Assembly: GCF_005771425.1 (NCBI RefSeq)
Contig: NZ_VBTZ01000001.1
Location: 62,001-126,000 of the forward strand
Reading direction: 5' to 3'
Length of the DNA stretch: 64,000 nucleotides
Origin: Methylocystis sp. B8
GTDB taxonomy: Bacteria; Pseudomonadota; Alphaproteobacteria; Rhizobiales; Beijerinckiaceae
The position numbers were made by a program, and so were the translations under genes. The number at the start of each line of letters is the position of its first letter. Positions within the stretch are counted from its first letter, which is position 1. Positions 56,479-64,000 of the stretch are shown piece after piece. Below the pieces are notes generated by a model. The model did not search any database. It was not told the origin of the DNA and saw nothing but the letters and a program-made list of their open reading frames with translations.

Positions 56479-58383
56479 TCACAAATTGCGCGACGGCCGG
56501 CCGGAAAGCGCTCCATATCCTTCCACCGCCGCTTCTGCGCCATCTAGCGCCGACAACTGGGTCTGAATATCCTTCAGCCGCGCATAATCCCGCTCGTTGG
56601 GGTTGTCGGCCAGCAGCGCTTGCACCGCGCGCAACTCTCTATTTAACGCCAACGATCTGCGATGCAAGACGAAAGCCTGTCGCAGGCTTTCGCCGGCGTC
56701 AGCGGCGGCGGCCTCGGGGCGCACGCTCCACAACGTCGAGTGGGCGGCCATCGCCTCAAGCCGGGCGACCGTCCGCTCAAGCTCGAGCGACGCCAGAAAC
56801 GGGCGAAGCTGAGCCTTATCCGATTCGCTACGCTCCGCGAATCGTAAAAGCGCGTCACGCAAGGCGCGCATGTCGCCGGAATCGAGGTCGAGGGTCGCCA
56901 GATCTTCGACACGGGAGTCGATCAGATCAGGATGATTGATCAGGATCAATAAGATAAGCGCTTCTCGCGGCGCGATCCCAGCCTTGACTCCCCGAAACAG
57001 CGGCGAATTCGCCAGCCCCGGACCAATGGCGAGGGGCCCGTCGTCAGTCGCGCGTCTGCGTCCGCCCGCGCTGCGGCGCGCGCCATAGGGGCCTCGAAAT
57101 TGGCTGCGCCGATCGCGTCCAAAAAGGCTGTCCAGCCGCTGTGCGAACTCTTGCAGGTAGTGGCGCCGCAGGTCGTCGTCGCGAATCTCGCCGACAATCT
57201 CACGCAGCCGCCGTTCTAGCGCGGCGCGCCGCTCGGGCGTATCGAGCGCCGCCGAATCTGTCTCGCGCATCCACAAGAGATCGACAAGCGGCAGCGGCCG
57301 GCTCAGAGCTTCAGCGAGAGCCTCCGGGCCCGCGGCGCGCAGCAGTTCGTCGGGGTCCTGGCCGTCTGGCAGGAGCACGAATCGCAGCGAACGGCCGGGG
57401 CCAATCAGCGGCAGCACCGTATCGACCGCGCGAAAGGCCGCTTTCAATCCGGCCTTGTCGCCGTCGAAGCAGAGGATAGGCTCCTCGGCCAGACGCCAGA
57501 GCAGGGCGCATTGTTCGGCGGTCAGCGCAGTGCCGAGCGGGGCGACCGCGTTGGGGAAACCCGCCGCAGTCAGCGCGATGACGTCGATATAGCCCTCGAC
57601 GGCGATGACCGCGCCCATCTCATGCGCGGCCTTGCGGGCGTTATGCAGATTGTAGAGCGTCGCCCCCTTGTGAAAGAGCGGCGTCTCGGGGGAGTTGAGA
57701 TATTTCGCCTGGGCGTCGGCCTCCAAGGCGCGTCCGCCGAAGGCGATGACCCTTCCGGAGCGGTCGCAGATCGGAAACATGATCCGATTGCGGAATCGAT
57801 CATAGGGAACAGCAATCTCCTCGCCATGGACGAGCAGGCCGGCCTCGATCATGGTTTCAACGCTTGCGCCCTTGGCGGCGAGATAATCGCGCAGCGCATG
57901 GCGTTCGGGCGGCGCAAAACCCAGACGGAATTTCTCGCGCGCGGACAAGGAAATCTGTCGGCGGTCGAGATAGGCGCGCGCCTCGCGTCCCGCTGCGCCG
58001 GCGAGCTGCTTTTCGAAAAAGACCGCCGCCGCTTCGAGCGCCTCGCCAAGCGTCGCGCGCCGCCGATCCTGCTCTTGCTGCTCCCTCGTCTCGACAGGCA
58101 GCGGCAGGCCGGCGAGCGCCGCCAGTCTCTCCACCGCTTCAGGGAAGGAGAGTCCCTCGGTCTCCATGACGAAATCGAAGATGTTGCCGTTCTTGCCCGC
58201 CGAGAAGTCGAACCAGCGCATCTTCTGGTCGTTGACGTAAAAAGAAGGGGTTTTCTCGGCGTTAAAGGGCGAGAGGCCCCGCCACTCCTTGCCTTCTTTC
58301 CTGAGTTTCACCTTCTGGCGCACGACCTCCGAGACGGGCACGCGCGCCCGAATCTCATCGAGGAAGGAAGGCGAAAAGCGCAT
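56479..58383 (-). CDS. dnaG: DNA primase DnaG
   Basis: A 634-residue primase that makes RNA primers at the replication fork and binds DnaB. I start at MRFSPSFLDEIRARV; a Met 10 codons upstream is a poor start. The TOPRIM core is intact (VEGYIDVIALTAAG, LCFDGDKAGLKAAF) and the catalytic core YPICDRSGRVIAFGGR-like region is seen as FPICDRSGRVIAFGGR. The usual zinc ligands of the N-terminal domain are absent: GLSPFNAEKTPSFYV and MRWFDFSAGKNGNIFDF replace the CPFH and CFGCG elements. Length is otherwise normal. rpoD follows on the same strand. Confidence 0.96.
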   Translation of the reverse strand: MRFSPSFLDEIRARVPVSEVVRQKVKLRKEGKEWRGLSPFNAEKTPSFYVNDQKMRWFDFSAGKNGNIFDFVMETEGLSFPEAVERLAALAGLPLPVETREQQEQDRRRATLGEALEAAAVFFEKQLAGAAGREARAYLDRRQISLSAREKFRLGFAPPERHALRDYLAAKGASVETMIEAGLLVHGEEIAVPYDRFRNRIMFPICDRSGRVIAFGGRALEADAQAKYLNSPETPLFHKGATLYNLHNARKAAHEMGAVIAVEGYIDVIALTAAGFPNAVAPLGTALTAEQCALLWRLAEEPILCFDGDKAGLKAAFRAVDTVLPLIGPGRSLRFVLLPDGQDPDELLRAAGPEALAEALSRPLPLVDLLWMRETDSAALDTPERRAALERRLREIVGEIRDDDLRRHYLQEFAQRLDSLFGRDRRSQFRGPYGARRSAGGRRRATDDGPLAIGPGLANSPLFRGVKAGIAPREALILLILINHPDLIDSRVEDLATLDLDSGDMRALRDALLRFAERSESDKAQLRPFLASLELERTVARLEAMAAHSTLWSVRPEAAAADAGESLRQAFVLHRRSLALNRELRAVQALLADNPNERDYARLKDIQTQLSALDGAEAAVEGYGALSGRPSRNL

Positions 58384-58531
58384 TGGAGCCTGCCGTTGAG
58401 CAAGAAGTACCATAGACGCCTGGGACGCCTTGCGAGAAGCCTTCTTGATTATCTTGGTCAGTGTATATACAACTGCATTCCCGGCGCAGTGGCCTGCTGC
58501 GCCGCAGTAGTCGCCGCAGGCTTATCACAAC

Positions 58532-58816
58532 ATGGGCGAACAGGGCTTCGAATGGGAAGCAGATAAGAACGAGTCGAATCGCCAGAAGCACCGAATTTCC
58601 TTTGAAGAGTGTACCGCTCTATTCGACGAGCCCTTCCTGAGGATCCGCTCGGATCGTTCGGGCGAGACCCGGTGGTTGGCGATCGGAAAATCACAGGATC
58701 GGATTATCGCCGTAATCTACACTGAACGATACGGCCGTATTCGGATCATCTCGGCCAGGATGGCGAGAAAATATGAGCGTGAAATCTACAAAGATCGCAT
58801 CGGTGACACATCATGA
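58532..58816 (+). CDS. brnT: BrnT-type toxin
   Basis: A 94-residue toxin of a type II toxin-antitoxin pair, an RNase of the RelE fold. Family features are FEWEADKNESNRQKHRISF, LRIRSDRSGETRWLAIGK, IIAVIYTERYGRIRIISAR and the closing R-ARKYEREIY. In Brucella it inhibits translation. The antitoxin gene overlaps its 3' end by 44 bases, as usual for brnTA. It is divergent from dnaG. Confidence 0.9.
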   Translation: MGEQGFEWEADKNESNRQKHRISFEECTALFDEPFLRIRSDRSGETRWLAIGKSQDRIIAVIYTERYGRIRIISARMARKYEREIYKDRIGDTS

Positions 58817-59078
58817 ATCGATGACGCGCCGGGTGACAAAGAAGCGACAAATGACCGACGTGGAATTGGACGCCGCCGTCGCAAGCGATCCCGATTGGGC
58901 GGAATTTGAGCCGATCGACTGGAGCAAGGCAGAAGTCGTCGTGCCTGCAAAAAAGCAGGCGATTTCCATCCGTCTCGATCAAGACCTGATTGACTATTTC
59001 AAGGCGCAAGGCCCCGGCTATCAGCGACGCATCAACGCCGTTCTGCGCAGCTACATGAGGCAACGCAAGGTTGGTTAA
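58773..59078 (+). CDS. brnA: BrnA-type antitoxin
   Basis: A 101-residue antitoxin. It has the acidic/basic N-terminus (TDVELDAAVASDPDWAEFEP) and a C-terminal ribbon-helix-helix (ISIRLDQDLIDYFKAQGPGYQRRINAVL) that binds the brnTA promoter and neutralises BrnT. The closing part YMRQRKVG is basic. Starts inside brnT; the pair is probably autoregulated. Confidence 0.9.
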   Translation: MSVKSTKIASVTHHESMTRRVTKKRQMTDVELDAAVASDPDWAEFEPIDWSKAEVVVPAKKQAISIRLDQDLIDYFKAQGPGYQRRINAVLRSYMRQRKVG

Positions 59079-59135
59079 CCTGCGTTTGTTCAAAGCGCAT
59101 CGCCGGGAATTGGCGTCTACGCCACGGGCCGGCGA

Positions 59136-59603
59136 CTAATTCGAATGATGCGCGTGACGGGTTGTCGGGCGCCGATGGACATGGGGCGCTTCGGCCTGCT
59201 CGACATCCGCCGGGACGACGACGAGCTGCCCATATCGGACTCCGCGCTCGCCAATTACATGACCGGCGAAATGTTCGACTTCGGACTTCTGGCCCTTGAG
59301 CAGCGACACTTCGAGACAGGTCGCCTCATCCAAGTGCACATGGAGCGTGGCGATCGACATGTCGGCATGAGAATGATGATCGTGCATCAATCGCTTCGAG
59401 AGCTGTCGCGTCTCGTGGTCATAGACATAAACGAGCGCCGCGACGCAGGCGCGGGCGCCGTCATCGGTTTCGGGCGTTTTGAGCAGACCTGCGCGAACGA
59501 GATCGCGCACCGCCTCGGAACGGTTTCGATGGCCGCCCGCCTCCATATATTGGTCGAGCGCGCTCATCAGCTCTTCATCGATGGTTATCGTCACGCGCTG
59601 CAT
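59136..59603 (-). CDS. nikR: nickel-responsive regulator NikR
   Basis: A 155-residue ribbon-helix-helix repressor, from MQRVTITIDEELMSAL. The nickel ligands line up with E. coli NikR (His76, His87, His89, Cys95): here HDHHSH, LHVHLDEATC, with His88, His90 and Cys96. It binds nickel with high affinity and represses nickel import. The C-terminus has a His-rich tail (EAPHVHRRPTTRHAHHSN), which may store or buffer metal. No nickel transport gene is in the window; a HupE/UreJ-like protein lies 27 kb away. The ATG is used in preference to the earlier Met. Confidence 0.93.
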   Translation of the reverse strand: MQRVTITIDEELMSALDQYMEAGGHRNRSEAVRDLVRAGLLKTPETDDGARACVAALVYVYDHETRQLSKRLMHDHHSHADMSIATLHVHLDEATCLEVSLLKGQKSEVEHFAGHVIGERGVRYGQLVVVPADVEQAEAPHVHRRPTTRHAHHSN

Positions 59604-59735
59604 AGGTAGCTCCGGCTGTTTGCGGCTGCGTCGAGCCAGATGATAGGCCAAAATCGCCCGGCAGGCCCGAACGTTAGTTTATTATTCGCAGCGGCTAAGG
59701 GCCAATAGCGCGAGACGTGAAGGATCGAGCGCCGG

Positions 59736-61391
59736 TCACGAGCCGCTTTGGAAAGCGGCTGGTCTAGAAGACTTAAAGTCCAAAATTCCAGGCATTTGCG
59801 TCTTTTTTCCAATCAGAAAAAAGGACCGCATCGTCTCTTTGCCTTTCAAGTCGACGGTTCCGTCGTCCAGGAATACGTAATCATCAGTAAGGCGCACTTT
59901 GACCGCTTCCGACACATGGATCTTGTCGGGCTCACAGGTCGATTCGAAGCGGCTGGCGACATTTACGACATCGCCCCACAGATCATAGGAAAAGCGTTTT
60001 CTGCCGACGACGCCGGCGGCGACAGTGCCGGTGTGCACGCCCATCCTCATTTTGAGCGGGTAGGGAACTTCTTTGCCGAAATCATTTATGAAGCTCTGCG
60101 CATCTAGAGCGAAGTCTGCGATATGCTGACAGTGCAGCGGGTCGCGGGTCGGGACGCCGCCGACGACCATGTAGCTGTCGCCGATCGTCTTTATTTTCTC
60201 GACGCCGTGCTTTTCGACGAGCTCGTCGAATTTTTCGAATATGGCGTTGAGCATATTGACCGTCTCGTGCGGTCCAAGCTTCGCCGAGAGTTCGGTGAAT
60301 CCGACGATGTCAGAGAAGAACACGGTGACTTCCGGAAAAACTTCCGCGATGGTTTCTTCGCCGCCGCGCAATCTTTCGGCGATGGCGGCAGGAAGAATGT
60401 TGTGAAGCAGCTTTTCCGAACGAGAGCGTTCGACCTCCAGATCCGCCAACGCCTCGCCTGAGAGCTTTATTTTATTTTCGAGTTTGTCGAATGCTATGTT
60501 CAGATCTTCCGCCATCGCGTTGATGGTCGTCGCCAACTCGCTTATCTCGTCGCTCCCGGAAACAGGAACGCGCGCACTCAGGTTTCCGGAGCCGATATCG
60601 TGAACGACCGTCATGAGCTGCGACGATCGAACCGCGAAGCGATTGCGCAAGAAGATGAGAGACAAAATGACCATGCCGAATAGGCCAATATTGATGTAGG
60701 TGTTGGCAGTGAATAAGAGGCGGGTGAACGCTTGTTGTTGTGAAATCTGCGTCGCATATCTCTGCCGAATCAATTCCTGCATCTGGGAGATTTTCAGCGC
60801 CAAATCTCCGTTGAGCTTACGATATTCGTCACTAAACAGCAGCTTTGTCGCTAGGGTTCGATCTGGCTTGCCCTTGCGGGAGAAGGTTCCGGCGCCGTCG
60901 TCGAACTCCCCATCGACCGCGTGCATTGCGGCGCGTTCGATGCCGACCACCTTCTCTAAGAAGCTGCGCGCTTCCTTTAACTTATTCAGCTCTTGTGCGG
61001 TGATATTTTGACTTAAGAAGCGATCTTCGATGGAAACTGCGTCGTCGCGTTTCTTTTCGGGCGGCGGAATAATCCCGCCATTCACGAGATCCCAATAGCC
61101 AAAATTGTAGTCTTTCGGTCGCGCGACTTTGCCATTCAGGATGGCTTCGATGGCGTTATACCAGTCAACTCTTTTCGGGTCGTTGTTAGAGATGTAGCCT
61201 CTCGCAAAGCGCGTCTGCCACTGCGAGGAAAAGACCAAGTCGTCGGCAAGCGTGGTCAGAGACTGCAGTTCGCGATGCGACGCCTCCAGCTCTTGCTGCG
61301 CTTTTTCGAGAAAGACGCCGAGCGCTAAGTTGGCTCCTGCTAATGCGACGAGCAATAGGAAGAAGATCGAGAAGAACGTCCGAAGCTTCAT
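59736..61391 (-). CDS. membrane-bound class III adenylate cyclase
   Basis: A 551-residue cyclase. An N-terminal signal-anchor helix (FFSIFFLLLVALAGANLAL), about 190 residues of periplasmic sensor, a second helix (NIGLFGMVILSLIFL), a HAMP linker (SSQLMTVVHDIGSGNLSARV) and the catalytic domain from about 355. The metal Asp pair is in FFSDIVGFTEL and KTIGDSYM; the Lys in EKIKTIGDSYMVVGG and Asp in SYDLWGDVVNVASR are the adenine-selecting residues of adenylate rather than guanylate cyclases. It would make cAMP in response to an external signal. It is a single gene. Confidence 0.92.
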   Translation of the reverse strand: MKLRTFFSIFFLLLVALAGANLALGVFLEKAQQELEASHRELQSLTTLADDLVFSSQWQTRFARGYISNNDPKRVDWYNAIEAILNGKVARPKDYNFGYWDLVNGGIIPPPEKKRDDAVSIEDRFLSQNITAQELNKLKEARSFLEKVVGIERAAMHAVDGEFDDGAGTFSRKGKPDRTLATKLLFSDEYRKLNGDLALKISQMQELIRQRYATQISQQQAFTRLLFTANTYINIGLFGMVILSLIFLRNRFAVRSSQLMTVVHDIGSGNLSARVPVSGSDEISELATTINAMAEDLNIAFDKLENKIKLSGEALADLEVERSRSEKLLHNILPAAIAERLRGGEETIAEVFPEVTVFFSDIVGFTELSAKLGPHETVNMLNAIFEKFDELVEKHGVEKIKTIGDSYMVVGGVPTRDPLHCQHIADFALDAQSFINDFGKEVPYPLKMRMGVHTGTVAAGVVGRKRFSYDLWGDVVNVASRFESTCEPDKIHVSEAVKVRLTDDYVFLDDGTVDLKGKETMRSFFLIGKKTQMPGILDFKSSRPAAFQSGS

Positions 61392-61453
61392 TTTCGGGCC
61401 CGCGACCGGACAGTCACTTCATCAGAAGACCACAGGGGCCATTGATTGACGAT

Positions 61454-61529
<76 letters not shown>

Positions 61530-61644
61530 GTCCGTCGAGCGCGCGGGCGAGCCCGACGCTGTTTCGAACGAGCGGTGCGAATAACAAAACCGCTCGCGGC
61601 TGTCCAGCGCTACGCAATGCCTGGGCTCGATTGCCCCTCTTAAG

Positions 61645-62190
61645 CTATGGCGCCGGCGCCGCCGGCCACCCGTGGATCAGCCGCGACTTCGTCACGAGAT
61701 CGGACCAGGGTCCCTTATAGGCGTTGCCGGCTGCGGCCGTCGGCGCGTCCTGCTTACGCGCGCAAACACCTTTGGCCGCCTCGGATTTCGGGCCCTCCAC
61801 GTAAAAATAGATGACGTCCATTTTCAGTCGCGAGGCCAGCTGATCGAGGACCGTGCCCCTTTTCAGCACATTTACGCCCCAATGGGCGTCGCGCGGGCCG
61901 CCCGGCTTAAAGCCGTAACCATAGTCGCCGTCGCCCTTGATGAGATCGAAGCGGATGTAACAAAGCTCGCCCTGAGGGGCGGGCTGCGCCACCATCTCAC
62001 GGGTGACGATGACATCCTGGTTGTTGTAGCGGACCGTATAGTCGACCGGAAAATGCCAGACGTCGACCTTCTCAAAATGATTTAGGAGCTCCGCCTCGTC
62101 CGGGTCCGCCGCTCGAGCCGCGGTTGATCCTAGCAGGCCGCCCACCGCAATCGCGATCGCCCATATGGGCGTCGAAAATTCTCTCCTCAT
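61645..62190 (-). CDS. secreted protein of unknown function
   Basis: A 181-residue exported protein with a signal peptide ending ARAADPDEA (about residue 27). The mature part is acidic with strands such as VDVWHFPVDYTVRYNNQ and ELCYIRFDLIKGDGDYGYGF, and two Cys. No family is recognised. It may be a small periplasmic stress or binding protein. It lies alone between tRNA-Lys and mdh. The 233 bases between its start and mdh hold nothing else I can see. Confidence 0.65.
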   Translation of the reverse strand: MRREFSTPIWAIAIAVGGLLGSTAARAADPDEAELLNHFEKVDVWHFPVDYTVRYNNQDVIVTREMVAQPAPQGELCYIRFDLIKGDGDYGYGFKPGGPRDAHWGVNVLKRGTVLDQLASRLKMDVIYFYVEGPKSEAAKGVCARKQDAPTAAAGNAYKGPWSDLVTKSRLIHGWPAAPAP

Positions 62191-62279
62191 GTGTCGACCT
62201 TCCGCTGGCGCTCTTGCGCTCCCCCTCGAGCTTTGCAGGTAAGCAGCTCCGCCGGCGGTCGCAATCCCTGCGACATTAG

Positions 62280-63386
<1,107 letters not shown>

Positions 63387-63549
63387 ACCCCTTCCAAACG
63401 CCGCACTCGATTTCAGAGCTGCAACGCCGCGGCGGAAGGCCGGCGGCTTGGGCTTGCCCACAGGAACATTCTTTGCAAGTCGGAGGTTAGTCACTCTGGA
63501 AGACTGAATCTTGCGAGAGGTTCAGCTTTGCTGGAATGGATTTAAGGCC

Positions 63550-63675
63550 ATGTTTGATCCCGATGGCTATACCTTCGTCAAAATTATCGCTATTGCCGGC
63601 ACGCTCTACTTCGCAGTGCGTGCTGCTATTCTACTCGGTGTCGCGGCGATAAATGCGGTTACTTTGCTGCCGTAA
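63550..63675 (+). CDS. 41-residue single-helix membrane protein
   Basis: A short gene, MFDPDGYTFVKIIAIAG, with AAGG just upstream. Residues 10-40 form one hydrophobic helix. No family is recognised; it may be co-transcribed with mdh, 163 bases upstream, or be independent. Confidence 0.45.
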   Translation: MFDPDGYTFVKIIAIAGTLYFAVRAAILLGVAAINAVTLLP

Positions 63676-63733
63676 ATTTTTAGTAGAAGGGTCGAGCTTT
63701 CAAAGGCGAGATGAGCGACCGCGTCTGGAGCAT

Positions 63734-64000
63734 TTAGTGGACCGGGGACTTCGCAATCTCTTCCACGGCTTCCGGAGCGGCTTGGTCGCGCACGCGTGCG
63801 CGCGCGGCTGAGCGAAGGCCAGTGGGCGCAATAAGGGCGGCTTTCGCCGGCTGGTCGGCGACTTTTGGATTCCTCTGCACGCTTTCCTCGCTTGCGTCTG
63901 ATTGCTCCTGCGCCTTTGGCTCAGGCGCGTAAGCGAGTGAATCTTCGCGGACTGTTTTTGACCTTCTTGCCTCGCTTTTGGTCGATTTGACCAAGCGAGC
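63734..64000 (-). CDS. partial disordered Lys/Glu/Ala-rich protein at the right edge
   Basis: An open frame that runs off the window at the right. The visible part is rich in Lys, Glu, Ser and Ala (KSTKSEARRSKTVREDS, AQEQSDASEESVQR), without hydrophobic core, and looks disordered. The true start may lie beyond 64000; a TTG at 63994 is the only internal start near the edge. No family recognised. Confidence 0.4.
   Translation of the reverse strand, partial: ARLVKSTKSEARRSKTVREDSLAYAPEPKAQEQSDASEESVQRNPKVADQPAKAALIAPTGLRSAARARVRDQAAPEAVEEIAKSPVH

Overview
This window is a GC-rich bacterial chromosome segment from an alphaproteobacterium, most likely of the order Hyphomicrobiales (Methylocystaceae/Beijerinckiaceae-like). 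The evidence is the DnaK/DnaJ, RpoD/DnaG, IHF-alpha, class I PHA synthase and Sinorhizobium-type phospholipid methyltransferase-like proteins, two perfect CtrA-type boxes, an alphaproteobacterial heat-shock promoter, and an intergenic CTAG-ended palindromic repeat of a kind I associate with this group. No methane or methanol oxidation genes are present, so the genus is an inference.

Layout. 0-0.7 kb: a visibly more AT-rich fragment (start of one unknown gene, one coiled-coil/winged-helix protein) that abuts a 3'-truncated pyrF. 0.7-6 kb: core genes on the minus strand (pyrF, a phospholipid-methyltransferase-like gene, a PPOX flavoprotein, dnaJ, dnaK with a heat-shock promoter). 6.2-11.2 kb: an RND efflux operon (adaptor, pump, TetR repressor) with a promoter overlapped by an inverted repeat. 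11.2-20 kb: housekeeping (nitrilase-family amidase, ihfA, SbmA/BacA-type ABC exporter overlapping rlmE, the map-radC-MFS overlap operon, CinA-like protein, gpt, tRNA-Leu). 20.1-25.5 kb: an accessory-looking stretch of lower GC beside the tRNA: a Cys-rich secreted thaumatin-like protein, a Rieske ferredoxin, a TonB receptor with a Cys-rich secreted partner, and a possible acyltransferase.

25.6-38.6 kb: metabolism and stress (amino-acid permease, SmbP-like metal-binding protein, alanine dehydrogenase, PHA synthase, HupE/UreJ-like protein, tRNA-Tyr, DUF779 plus aldehyde dehydrogenase, RdgB, a sigma-54 response regulator, glutathione peroxidase). 38.8-43.2 kb: two tandem paralogous outer-membrane proteins, each fusing an Omp25-like barrel to an OprB-like porin. 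43.4-46.7 kb: a three-gene operon of circularly permuted ATP-grasp, alpha-E and transglutaminase-like proteins, a widespread but functionally unsolved peptide/protein-modification system. 46.7-49.5 kb: an IS5 remnant, tRNA-Thr and a run of very small secreted or membrane proteins.

49.8-64 kb: ispA with DUF1345 and an MHS-type transporter, a 47-residue Lys-rich protein, an IS1595 remnant, an orphan HicB-like antitoxin apparently using a CTG start, the dnaG-rpoD macromolecular synthesis operon (DnaG lacks its zinc ligands), brnTA, nikR, a membrane class III adenylate cyclase, tRNA-Lys, a secreted protein of unknown function, mdh and small proteins at the right edge. Toxin-antitoxin genes and IS remnants flank the dnaG-rpoD pair. 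The least explained systems are the ATP-grasp/alpha-E/transglutaminase operon, the double-barrel porin pair, and the thaumatin-like/Rieske/TonB segment.
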